Source: Candidatus Woesearchaeota archaeon | GTDB taxonomy: Archaea; Nanobdellota; Nanobdellia; SCGC-AAA011-G17; GW2011-AR20 | DNA length: 39,331 nt | Direction: 5' to 3' | Assembly: GCA_018303025.1 (NCBI GenBank) | Contig: JAGVYZ010000025.1 | Location: forward strand, 1 to 39,331 | Part shown: positions 19,766 through 28,752 of the stretch, in pieces | How the letters are laid out: each line of letters starts with the position of its first letter | Position numbering within the stretch: the first letter of the stretch is position 1 | Notes under the pieces: model-generated | Seen by the model: only the letters and a program-made list of their open reading frames with translations | The model's database searches: none | Told to the model about the DNA's origin: nothing | Program-made: the position numbers and the translations under genes

Positions 19766-20686
19766 TTATTTAGAAAAACCTAACTTTAAAATCTTGTATT
19801 TTACACCCCATAAAATCTCATACTCATCCAAAATCTTAAACTTATAATTTTTCAAAGCTTCTTTAAACAGTTCATCTTTTTGCAATAAAACAACTATAAC
19901 CCCTTTCTTCTTTAATACAATTTGAGCTTGTTTCAAAAATTCATTTAACAGTTCATTAACCAATCTCTCTGATTTTTTCTTAGAAGTAGAAGCTAATTTA
20001 GTAATTATTTTGTCAAAATATTTTGGTTTGAATTTAGTATCAATCCAGTCAAAGTTTCCCTGCTCTAATTTAATATTAGCTTTTTTTATTCTGGTATTAA
20101 TAGAAGCATTTTTTACATCTTCATCCATTCCAAATAAATTCTTTCCATTAAGCTCAAAAGCTTCTAAAAGAAGTGTTCCATCTTTGCATCTTGGATCAAA
20201 AAGAAAGTCTTTTTCCTTAAATTCAGCAATGTCTAAAAGTGCAAAAGCAACTTCTTCATTTATGCAATCAGTACTTGTTCTTATTCTGTAACCTCTTTTA
20301 TATTTAGTTAAATTTTTGCCAATAAAACAATAATAATCTTTAATATCAACAACAATTACATTTTCAGGATTTTTCAAATCGCATTTATTTTCAATTAAGT
20401 CCCCAATAGAGTATTCAACATCAGCCCCCTTAAACTCATGTTCCCCTTCTCTAATGCATTCAACCTTAAAGCTACCATGTATGTCAAATTTTATTTTTTT
20501 TGCTTTCTCAATAATTTCATCTAAATTTTTAAAAGTAAAATAATCATATAATTCATAAGAATATTCGCAGCTCCTTAATTTTTTATCTTTGGAATACAAA
20601 ACCTTTCCAGTATAAATTTTCTTTCCATTAGTCTCTTTCTCTGCAATAAATTCCAGTCCTTTTAAGCAAGATGCAATATAAACCAT
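19766..20686 (-). CDS. divergent THUMP/UPF0020-type RNA methyltransferase-like protein
   Basis: TKYKRGYRIRTSTDCINEEVAFALL, DPRCKDGTLLLEAF; no NPPY catalytic motif seen. Confidence 0.65.
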   Translation of the reverse strand: MVYIASCLKGLEFIAEKETNGKKIYTGKVLYSKDKKLRSCEYSYELYDYFTFKNLDEIIEKAKKIKFDIHGSFKVECIREGEHEFKGADVEYSIGDLIENKCDLKNPENVIVVDIKDYYCFIGKNLTKYKRGYRIRTSTDCINEEVAFALLDIAEFKEKDFLFDPRCKDGTLLLEAFELNGKNLFGMDEDVKNASINTRIKKANIKLEQGNFDWIDTKFKPKYFDKIITKLASTSKKKSERLVNELLNEFLKQAQIVLKKKGVIVVLLQKDELFKEALKNYKFKILDEYEILWGVKYKILKLGFSK

Positions 20687-20771
20687 AAAAAATAAACTTA
20701 AAAGCGAGTTTAAAAGTATTTTTAAATTAGTAAACGATACAAATTAAACAATGATATTATTGTAGTTTATT

Positions 20772-20820
20772 ATTTAGTGAGTGACACAATCTGATGTGTT
20801 ATTAATGTTGCTCACTAAAT
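20772..20820. repeat. inverted repeat / stem-loop
   Basis: ATTTAGTGAG (20772-20781) and CTCACTAAAT (20811-20820) perfect 10-bp arms, inner ACAC/GTGT. Confidence 0.6.
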
Positions 20821-21216
20821 TTTGAATCTTGACATATATTCAATTACAGCCTTTTGTTCATCAAAAGCTAAGTTTATTCCTTCAAAATTATAAGGAAAAT
20901 CTAGCCATCTAAATCCTATGGACTCATTGCTTATTCTTGCTTTTCCATAAACAAGGGCAGCATAATAAAATGTAATATGGTGATTATTTCCACCATTTTT
21001 AGGGATATGCTCATTAAATAAAAAGCATTCAAATGCTTCTAAGATAAAGCCTGTTTCTTTTCTTATTTCCCTGAAACAAGCTTCATCTAAAGTTTCCCTA
21101 TATTTTACCTTTCCACCTGGTAATTCAAACCTTCCAGGAGATTTTTCTAATAATAATATTCTCCTATCTAAATCTTCAAGTACAGCTCTTACAATAACAA
21201 TTGGCCCATTTCGCAT
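20815..21216 (-). CDS. Nudix hydrolase
   Basis: GGKVKYRETLDEACFREIRKETGF fits Gx5Ex7REUxEExGU. Confidence 0.88.
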   Translation of the reverse strand: MRNGPIVIVRAVLEDLDRRILLLEKSPGRFELPGGKVKYRETLDEACFREIRKETGFILEAFECFLFNEHIPKNGGNNHHITFYYAALVYGKARISNESIGFRWLDFPYNFEGINLAFDEQKAVIEYMSRFKI

Positions 21217-21235
21217 CTCAAGAAAATAAAAAAAG

Positions 21236-21260
21236 TTATTTTAAAACTATCGATTATCAA
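21236..21260. promoter_or_regulatory. candidate promoter/operator motif (copy 3, weaker)
   Basis: TTATTTTAAAACTATCGATTATCAA upstream of the 20815..21216 (-) Nudix gene. Confidence 0.3.
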
Positions 21261-21826
21261 TCTTTTCGTGCTCTTGTATATCCACTTCCACCAATCAAAG
21301 TAGTTGGTTGTATTTTCAACATTCCTGAATAAAATAAAAAATTTACAATTTCATCACTCCCATAAGCATATCTATAAGGAGGTAATAAATCTGGATGAAA
21401 CCATCCATAATCTGATGATTCAGCTTTATTCATATTTATTTCACCTTTCCATTCATCAACAATTAAAATTCTATTATGATAAAGAATTTTAGAAGAATCA
21501 CTAAATTCAATTTTTTTATGCCTCAACTCATCCACCAATAAAACTTCATGTGCTCTTACAATTTCTACATCAAATTCTTCATACATCTCTCTTTGAAAAG
21601 CTAAAAAAATATTTTCATAGCGCCTTCCTGGAGGAAGAGGAATATTTAGGACCAAAGAATCTTTTTCAGGACCTATAGAGTCATCTCGTTTACCTTCTAG
21701 AATATCAATAATATCAACCTTTCCACCAGGCAAAGTCCATCTTCTTGGAAAAGATGTTGCCCTCGCAGTTCTTTTAGAAAAAAGAATTTGTCCTTCTTCA
21801 TTTTGCATTACTTCGTGATGTATCAT
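21257..21826 (-). CDS. Nudix-family protein with insertion in the Nudix box
   Basis: LPGGKVDI ... ~40 aa ... FQREMYEEFDVEI. Confidence 0.75.
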   Translation of the reverse strand: MIHHEVMQNEEGQILFSKRTARATSFPRRWTLPGGKVDIIDILEGKRDDSIGPEKDSLVLNIPLPPGRRYENIFLAFQREMYEEFDVEIVRAHEVLLVDELRHKKIEFSDSSKILYHNRILIVDEWKGEINMNKAESSDYGWFHPDLLPPYRYAYGSDEIVNFLFYSGMLKIQPTTLIGGSGYTRARKD

Positions 21827-21911
21827 AAAATAGCGGATTTTAAGGTTTCTTCCTCTTCTTTGCTTAACTCATACCTGGTTTATTATCAATTATAATTAAG
21901 AATAAAAATCT

Positions 21912-22514
21912 TTAAATCCTTATTGATTTACGAAGATATCCTTTCTTATAAGCATCTCTTACAAAAACATCATTATTGAAGGCATATTTCAGTGGTGGCA
22001 GATGATTTGGTGGCAGCCAAAATCCATTTAATGAAGTTAAATCACCTTTAACATCAACAACAAAAAAATAATAAGTATAAAGTTTTGCATTCAATCCTTC
22101 TTCAAAACCTTCTATTATATGAACAGCTTTAACAATTTCTAAACCTGTTTCTTCCCAAACTTCTCTGACTAATGTTTCTATTGGACTTTCATAACCAAGA
22201 AATATTATTCTTCCCCTATGTAAATTTCTTAAATCATCTTCAGTATAAATCCTTTGTCCTGAATCTTCATATGCAAACCATCTTCTTTCTCTTTTTCCAC
22301 CAGGTAAATCTAAAGCATTAGGATAATATGTGGAATTAGAAGATCTTTTATGAAAATACACGTCATCATTTTCATTTTGAATGATTGCTCTGGCAATGCT
22401 AGCCTCTGCTTTTAATTGAATAATATAATTTAGCAAAGGTGTTTTACCAAAAGAACTTCTTACCCTGCCATGATAGGTAGTATATTTCATCGTATCCTCA
22501 TATTTTATTGTCAA
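21912..22514 (-). CDS. Nudix-family protein with insertion in the Nudix box
   Basis: LPGGKRERRW ... SPIETLVREVWEETGLEI. Confidence 0.8.
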   Translation of the reverse strand: MTIKYEDTMKYTTYHGRVRSSFGKTPLLNYIIQLKAEASIARAIIQNENDDVYFHKRSSNSTYYPNALDLPGGKRERRWFAYEDSGQRIYTEDDLRNLHRGRIIFLGYESPIETLVREVWEETGLEIVKAVHIIEGFEEGLNAKLYTYYFFVVDVKGDLTSLNGFWLPPNHLPPLKYAFNNDVFVRDAYKKGYLRKSIRI

Positions 22515-22592
22515 AACCTAAGAAATTATCTAATTATCTAAAGCTTATCAAGTTTAAATAGTTTCTTATTTCAAACTAAAAATTTAGAACAA

Positions 22593-23567
22593 TTATTTAG
22601 CCAAATAAATCCCGTCAGTATGGGATTTTATAATAACATTAATTCTGGAATTTATTCCTTTATCACAATCTAAAATAGTAACACATCTGTTTTTAGCAAC
22701 CCCAATTTTCTGTCCAGAATACCATCCTTCTAATTTAACAATAGCTTGTATTTTTTCATTGTTTTCAAAAACAACAGGAACTCTTTCAGCTTTCTTAATC
22801 TTAAACTCATTCCCCTTATACACAAGTTTAAAATCAAATTTCTTTTCTAATTCTTCAAGTTTTCTGTAAAATTTAAAGAATGTTTCCTCTTTTGCTTTTA
22901 TCTTTCTGCCCATTTTGTGTTTTTCATATTTTTGCAGTCCAACTTTCGCATTAATCTCCTTAGCAAATAAAATAATTTCTTCAATATCTTTGTCATTTAC
23001 ACCAGGCAAATAAACAGGAACTAGCCATAATTCTATTCCATTTTTAACAATTTCAATGCAAGTTTCTTTTATTTTATCCACATCATAATTTTGCATTCCA
23101 AAAAACTTTTTTCCTTTTTCATAATCCAAAGTATGCAAGCTTAAATTAATCTGGTCTAATCCATTTTTCTTTAGCTCAATTATCTTTTTCTTGTCAAGTA
23201 AAATTCCATTAGTAACAGTGACAATCCTCTCACTTAAACCAGATTCCTTAATTCCTTTAACTAATTCTAAAAACTTAGCATACATTAAAGGTTCACCAAC
23301 AGAATCTAAAAATACAGTTAATTTTTCTTTTTTCAATTTAGCAACATATTCAAACCATTCAAGTAAATAATCAAGTTCAACTTCATAATTAATCTTATGA
23401 AATCTGGAGTTTACACCAGCATCAGTTGAACAAAATTCACAATTAGCATTGCATAAAGTAGTAGCTCTTATCTGAATCATAGAATTATGATACCTGTCAA
23501 TAATCCCAAAAGGTAATACCCCTAATAAAGGAATTCCAGAATTCTTATCAATTTTAATAATTTCCAT
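22593..23567 (-). CDS. radical SAM protein with TRAM-like C-terminus
   Basis: CNANCEFC (CX3CX2C) cluster motif; C-terminal IVKLEGWYSGQKIGVAKNRCVTILDCDKGINSRINVIIKSHTDGIYLAK. Confidence 0.8.
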   Translation of the reverse strand: MEIIKIDKNSGIPLLGVLPFGIIDRYHNSMIQIRATTLCNANCEFCSTDAGVNSRFHKINYEVELDYLLEWFEYVAKLKKEKLTVFLDSVGEPLMYAKFLELVKGIKESGLSERIVTVTNGILLDKKKIIELKKNGLDQINLSLHTLDYEKGKKFFGMQNYDVDKIKETCIEIVKNGIELWLVPVYLPGVNDKDIEEIILFAKEINAKVGLQKYEKHKMGRKIKAKEETFFKFYRKLEELEKKFDFKLVYKGNEFKIKKAERVPVVFENNEKIQAIVKLEGWYSGQKIGVAKNRCVTILDCDKGINSRINVIIKSHTDGIYLAK

Positions 23568-23597
23568 AAAATTAAACAAACAAAGCAATTTAAAAAA

Positions 23598-24062
23598 TTA
23601 TTTAATTCTGGTTAAAATCTGTCTTAACTCGCCTCTTTTAATAATAACATCAGCTTCAGTATCCAGGCTCATTTCTTTGCTGTTAAAAGAGATTCCCATT
23701 CCGCAAGTAAGCATTGCCTTTAAGTCATCTCCTTCATTGCCTAAAAAAACAGCTTCCCCAAAATGAACATTTAATTTTCTGCATGTCTCTTTTACAATAG
23801 TTGCCTTGTCTTTTCCAGCTAATTCATTCATATTAGAACCTTGAGAAACAAAATTATTTCCTATAATATAATCAAATTTGAACTCAGATTGCATTTTCAC
23901 AGCCAAACTCTTGTCTTTTGCAAGTAAAACGATTTTCATTCCTTTTTGCCTTAATGCATCAAAGGTTTCATTTATTCCAGAAATAAATCTAACCCTGTAA
24001 AGATTTCCGTCAAATTCACCATCAAGTAAAGCACTTTGATTCAAAAACATTATCTTTGACAT
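23598..24062 (-). CDS. HAD-like protein with altered motif I
   Basis: GNEGDDLKAMLTCGMGISF motif IV region; N-terminal FLNQSALLDGEFDGN in place of DxDxT. Confidence 0.65.
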   Translation of the reverse strand: MSKIMFLNQSALLDGEFDGNLYRVRFISGINETFDALRQKGMKIVLLAKDKSLAVKMQSEFKFDYIIGNNFVSQGSNMNELAGKDKATIVKETCRKLNVHFGEAVFLGNEGDDLKAMLTCGMGISFNSKEMSLDTEADVIIKRGELRQILTRIK

Positions 24063-24126
24063 GCTTTTTTACTTATAATCAGTATTTTTAAATTTATTCC
24101 ACTTAAAAAATATAAATAAATCTTTA

Positions 24127-24651
24127 TTAATTTAATACCCTTATTTCAGCAGTTGTTAATCTTCCTATTCTATGCTCTCTTTCTCCAATAGTGTAAGTAG
24201 TATCAATTTCCCAATGAAAATCAGAATCCCTAATCCCATTTCTTTTACTAATCAAGTCTATATACATGTTTACAAATTCAACTTGAGTTCCAGAATCAAC
24301 AGCTGTAGCAAATGCAATCATTGTTCTATTTGCATCAGAGAATCTTTCTCTGCCATTACTGTTATGACGATTATCAGGATATATTGATTCAACAACTTCA
24401 GCAGTATATAAATTCCCATCCTCGCCTTTAATAGTTAAAGCATAGTTTTTTTCTCCTAATTTCACAGATTCATTTCCAAAAACAGCACCACTTGATTCTA
24501 ATAAACCAGGCAAAGAACCAGCTTCTTTCATTACTATGCCTTTCATGTATCTCGCTCCTTCTGCAACATTAGGTTTTGGAATTGTAGGGGTAGGTTCACC
24601 ACATCCAAAATAAGCTAAAAGAATTAATGGCATTATATTTCTAAATCTCAT
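24127..24651 (-). CDS. hypothetical lipoprotein
   Basis: LILLAYFGCGEPTP lipobox-like N-terminus. Confidence 0.55.
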   Translation of the reverse strand: MRFRNIMPLILLAYFGCGEPTPTIPKPNVAEGARYMKGIVMKEAGSLPGLLESSGAVFGNESVKLGEKNYALTIKGEDGNLYTAEVVESIYPDNRHNSNGRERFSDANRTMIAFATAVDSGTQVEFVNMYIDLISKRNGIRDSDFHWEIDTTYTIGEREHRIGRLTTAEIRVLN

Positions 24652-24765
24652 AAAGAAGTTAAAAAAAGCTATTATTTAAAGTTTTATTTTTGTTAAACTA
24701 TATTTAAGATTATGAATATTTAAGATAACAACAATCTTAATAAATTATACAATAAGTTTCAAATT

Positions 24766-27700
24766 ATGATTTTAGGCAGAATAGTAGGAAAAACAACAAC
24801 ATTGAACTTCTCCTTTTTAGTTACAGGCAACCCAAAAAAGTTCCAATATGTTCAGATTATGCATAAAACAGATTATATTCTTGCTCAAATAACAGAAATA
24901 GAGAAAGATTCAGAAAAAACATTAGCTTCCTGCAATATAATAGGTTATAGAAAAGAAGGAAGATTACTCTCATTATCAACACCATTAGAACCAGGAAATG
25001 AAGTTTTAATAGCTTCAGATGATTTCATAAACGAAACATTAAACCTGAAAAAAACAGAAAACTCAGCTTACATGGGAAATCTGCAGGATTATCCTAATGT
25101 TAAGATTTATCTCGATTTAAACAAAATGCTTAACAAGCACATAGCAATCTTAGCAAAAACAGGTTCAGGTAAATGTATAAGCCGTAAAACAAAAATATTT
25201 TTAGAAGACGGTTCTGGTGAAGAAATAGGAAAAATTGTAGACAGAAATATAAAAGACTGCAGTTATTTTGAAGAAGATGTAGAAATATCTAAAATTAATA
25301 AAGAAAATCTTAAAGTTTATGCTTTAAACCAGGAGAATAATATTGTTAAAACTAAAATAAAAGCATTTACTAGAAGAAAATATAATGAAAATCTGATTTT
25401 AATCAAGACTAGAAGTGGTAAAGAAATAGAAGTTACAGCAGAGCATCAGATGCCAACTTTAAATGAATTTATCTTTTGGAAAAATGCAAATCAGTTAAAT
25501 AAAGGAGATTTTTTGCTCATTCCAATGCCACAAATCCGTGGCAATGAACAAATTATTGATATCATTAATATCTGGAAAGAAGAATATGGAATAAAAGTAA
25601 AAAATAAAGAGATTAATGAAAAAATTAAAGATAAATTAAATAATAAAAAATTAAGTTTAAAAGAATTTTCTAAAAATTTTAAAATTTCTTATAGTGGATT
25701 TCAAAATTGGTTTAATGAAGGTATTCCTATTGTAGAATTAATAAAAATGTGCGAATTACTCAATTTAAAATTTAATGAAATCAAAAAAGAAATTGATTAT
25801 TTATATGCAAATACAAAAAGAATTCCTTCAAAAATAAAGATAGATAAAGATTTCGCTAAATTATTTGCTTATTTTTTAGCAGAAGGGCATAACAGTGGTA
25901 AAACAATGATATTCACTAATTCAGATTTAGAAATACAAAAAGAATTTCTTTATCTAACTAAAAAAATATTTGACATTGAACCATTAAAGCCAACACCAAT
26001 AGAATTTAGGATTAATAATAAATATTTAAGCAAAACATTTCAAAGATTAGGATTTACAAATTCCAGTTGGACTAAATTCATTCCTAAAGAGATTATGATT
26101 AGTAAAATAGATATTATTTTTAGCTTTCTGGAAGGTTTCGTCGATTGTGATGGCCACTTAGCAAAAAATACACCAAGCTTAGAAATAAGTTTAGCAAGTA
26201 AAAGATTAATAGAAGATTTAGAAATTATGTTTATGCGATTTAATATTGTTCCAATTAAAAAATATAAGAAAGTAAATAATAGATTATATCCCAAAATTAC
26301 TATCTATGGTTCTAAAAATTTTAGAATATTGAGTAAAAATTTAGATTTCAAGATTAAATACAAAAAAGAAAGACTTGATTATTTTTCAAGATTTAAATCA
26401 AATCCAAATATTGAAGTTATTCCAAATATTTCTGAAAATTTAAAAGTTATCACCAATATATTAAATATGCACGAATCCGAATCAAGAATTAAAACATTTC
26501 ATACGTATATACGAAAAGAAAAGTGTCCTTCAATTGAAACACTGAAAAAGTTACTAGAAGATATTGAAGAAAAATATTGTTTTATAGATAAAAATATCAA
26601 AAAAGCTATTTCTATTTATGAAAAATTGCCAAAAATCAATGAAGAATATGCATTGAATTATATAAAAGAGTATCATTCCAGTGGCTTAACTTTTCATAAA
26701 TTATCTCAAGAAGCTGTTATTTCAGAAGCCACTATAAGAAGAATGGTTTTTGGAATAACAAATTTAACTAATAATATTTATCCTTTAGCTCAAAATGCAT
26801 TAAAGTTAATTAATTTAAAAGATAAAGAAATAGAGTATATTGTTAAAATAGACCATATTGAAATTTTAAAAGAAATAAAAGATATTTGTTTAAACTTGGG
26901 ATATGGAATATCTTCTTTATGCTTTGATATTAAACATTCTAAAACTTATATTTATAACAATATCACTAATGAAAGAAATATTTTATATTCTGAATTATTA
27001 AAATTTGGCAAAAGATTGGAAGAAATAGCCTTAAGTAAAGCAAAAGAGTTGCAAGAAGTAAAGTTTAGATTATCTTTCTTAAAATCCTTAATAAAAAATA
27101 ATTTATACTTTGATGAAATTATTTCTATTGAAAAAATTAATTATGATGATTATGTTTATGATTTAGAAACAGAAGAGCATAATTTTATTGCCAATAATAT
27201 TTTAATACATAATAGTTATGTTGCAGGTGTCTTATTAGAAGAATTATTGGAGTTAAACATTCCATTATTAATTCTCGACCCACATAGTGAATATTCTTCA
27301 CTAAAATATCCAAGCAATGATGTAGAAAAATTAGCAAAGTTTGGTTTAAAGCCAAAAGCATATTTAAATAAAATTCAGGAATATTCAGTCAACACAGAAG
27401 ACAATCCAGATTCTAAAAAATTAAAATTATCCATGTATAATATTTCAGCTCAAAATTTAATGCAATTACTTCCAGCTAAACTTTCAAACATCCAACAGAC
27501 AATTCTCTATACAACATTAAAAGAACTCCAGAATCCAGACTTTGATTCATTAATAGCAGAATTAGATTTGCAGGATAATCCAGCTAAATTCTCTTTATTA
27601 AATATAATAGATTACATAAAAAAATTAGATATTTTCTCAAACATGCCAACTTCTTTGCAGGAATTAATTCAGCCAGGAAAATGCTCAATCCTAAACTTAA

Positions 27701-28752
27701 AAGGACTAGACCCAGATGTCCAGGAAGTAGTTGTCTACAAATTATTATATGATTTATTTGAAGCAAGAAAAAAAGCAAACATCCCACCATTTTTCCTAGT
27801 AATAGAAGAAGCTCATAACTTTATACCAGAAAGAAGTTTTGGAGAAGTAAAATCCTCTAAGATAATAAGACAGATTTCAGCAGAAGGAAGAAAATTTGGA
27901 TTAGGATTATGCATAATAACCCAACGTCCATCAAGAATAGAAAAATCAGTCTTATCCCAGTGTAATACCCAGATTATTCTAAAAGTTACAAACCCAAATG
28001 ATATAACTTCAATTGTAAATTCAGTAGAAGGAATAACATCAGAAACAAAAGAAGAAATAAAAAATCTCACAATAGGTACAGCCATGTTAACAGGAATCAT
28101 AGATGTCCCTTTATTTACAGAAATTCGTCCAAGAATGACAAAGCATGGTGGAGAATCAGTAAACATAGCTTCAATGTCTTATAAAAATATTGAAGAAGGC
28201 GAATTATTAAATATAATTAAGCAAAATTATTCATTAGAAGATGTTAAAATAATGAATGAAAACAAAGAAGTAAAAACAATTTTAACACCTTGTTTATTAT
28301 TAAATTGTAATGATTTTAATATTTTAATAAACCTGAATAATGGAGAAATAATAAAAGATTTAGAAACAGGAAAAGGAATAAAAATAACTTCAAATGTAGA
28401 ACTTTCTCCTCAGCAAAAAAGAATTTTTGATATAGCTTTAACATTAAAAGAATTCACAGCAGCTGAAATATTTTCTCGTTCTCAAGTCCAGTTCTCAGAA
28501 ATCTATGACACATTAAATTCATTCATACAAAAAAATTATATTGCAAAAGAAGGTGCAAAATACAAAGTAACAAATTCATTCAATATTAATTTTTCAGAAT
28601 ACATTAGTTATGCAAAGCCAGAATATGCAAAAGTAAAATACGATAAAATTTTAGATAAAACAGAAAATCCAGAGCAGTTAAAGCACTTCCTGCAAACTTT
28701 CTTAAAAATAAAATCCAGCAAAGAATGTTTCTTGGTTAAATATGAAATTTAG
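24766..28752 (+). CDS. herA: HerA/VirB4-family ATPase (helicase HerA-like) precursor containing an intein
   Basis: Split Walker A AKTGSGK|S, Walker B FLVIEEAHNF, GRKFGLGLCIITQRPSRIEKSVLSQCNTQIILK. Confidence 0.88.
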   Translation: MILGRIVGKTTTLNFSFLVTGNPKKFQYVQIMHKTDYILAQITEIEKDSEKTLASCNIIGYRKEGRLLSLSTPLEPGNEVLIASDDFINETLNLKKTENSAYMGNLQDYPNVKIYLDLNKMLNKHIAILAKTGSGKCISRKTKIFLEDGSGEEIGKIVDRNIKDCSYFEEDVEISKINKENLKVYALNQENNIVKTKIKAFTRRKYNENLILIKTRSGKEIEVTAEHQMPTLNEFIFWKNANQLNKGDFLLIPMPQIRGNEQIIDIINIWKEEYGIKVKNKEINEKIKDKLNNKKLSLKEFSKNFKISYSGFQNWFNEGIPIVELIKMCELLNLKFNEIKKEIDYLYANTKRIPSKIKIDKDFAKLFAYFLAEGHNSGKTMIFTNSDLEIQKEFLYLTKKIFDIEPLKPTPIEFRINNKYLSKTFQRLGFTNSSWTKFIPKEIMISKIDIIFSFLEGFVDCDGHLAKNTPSLEISLASKRLIEDLEIMFMRFNIVPIKKYKKVNNRLYPKITIYGSKNFRILSKNLDFKIKYKKERLDYFSRFKSNPNIEVIPNISENLKVITNILNMHESESRIKTFHTYIRKEKCPSIETLKKLLEDIEEKYCFIDKNIKKAISIYEKLPKINEEYALNYIKEYHSSGLTFHKLSQEAVISEATIRRMVFGITNLTNNIYPLAQNALKLINLKDKEIEYIVKIDHIEILKEIKDICLNLGYGISSLCFDIKHSKTYIYNNITNERNILYSELLKFGKRLEEIALSKAKELQEVKFRLSFLKSLIKNNLYFDEIISIEKINYDDYVYDLETEEHNFIANNILIHNSYVAGVLLEELLELNIPLLILDPHSEYSSLKYPSNDVEKLAKFGLKPKAYLNKIQEYSVNTEDNPDSKKLKLSMYNISAQNLMQLLPAKLSNIQQTILYTTLKELQNPDFDSLIAELDLQDNPAKFSLLNIIDYIKKLDIFSNMPTSLQELIQPGKCSILNLKGLDPDVQEVVVYKLLYDLFEARKKANIPPFFLVIEEAHNFIPERSFGEVKSSKIIRQISAEGRKFGLGLCIITQRPSRIEKSVLSQCNTQIILKVTNPNDITSIVNSVEGITSETKEEIKNLTIGTAMLTGIIDVPLFTEIRPRMTKHGGESVNIASMSYKNIEEGELLNIIKQNYSLEDVKIMNENKEVKTILTPCLLLNCNDFNILINLNNGEIIKDLETGKGIKITSNVELSPQQKRIFDIALTLKEFTAAEIFSRSQVQFSEIYDTLNSFIQKNYIAKEGAKYKVTNSFNINFSEYISYAKPEYAKVKYDKILDKTENPEQLKHFLQTFLKIKSSKECFLVKYEI
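25174..27213 (+). mobile_element. intein (680 aa) with LAGLIDADG homing endonuclease in HerA Walker A
   Basis: Starts C(ISRKTKIFLEDG), ends ...EEHNFIANNILIHN, +1 extein Ser; LFAYFLAEGH and FLEGFVDCDGH DOD motifs. Confidence 0.93.

Noticed and set aside
20745-20800. Box C/D sRNA (ATGATAT ... CTGA) near 20750-20796
   Set aside because: C box does not fit RUGAUGA and no consistent C'/D' spacing was seen.
26040-28166. Antisense ORFs opposite herA/intein (26040..26294, 27584..27790, 27813..28166)
   Set aside because: Shadow ORFs of the herA coding frame.
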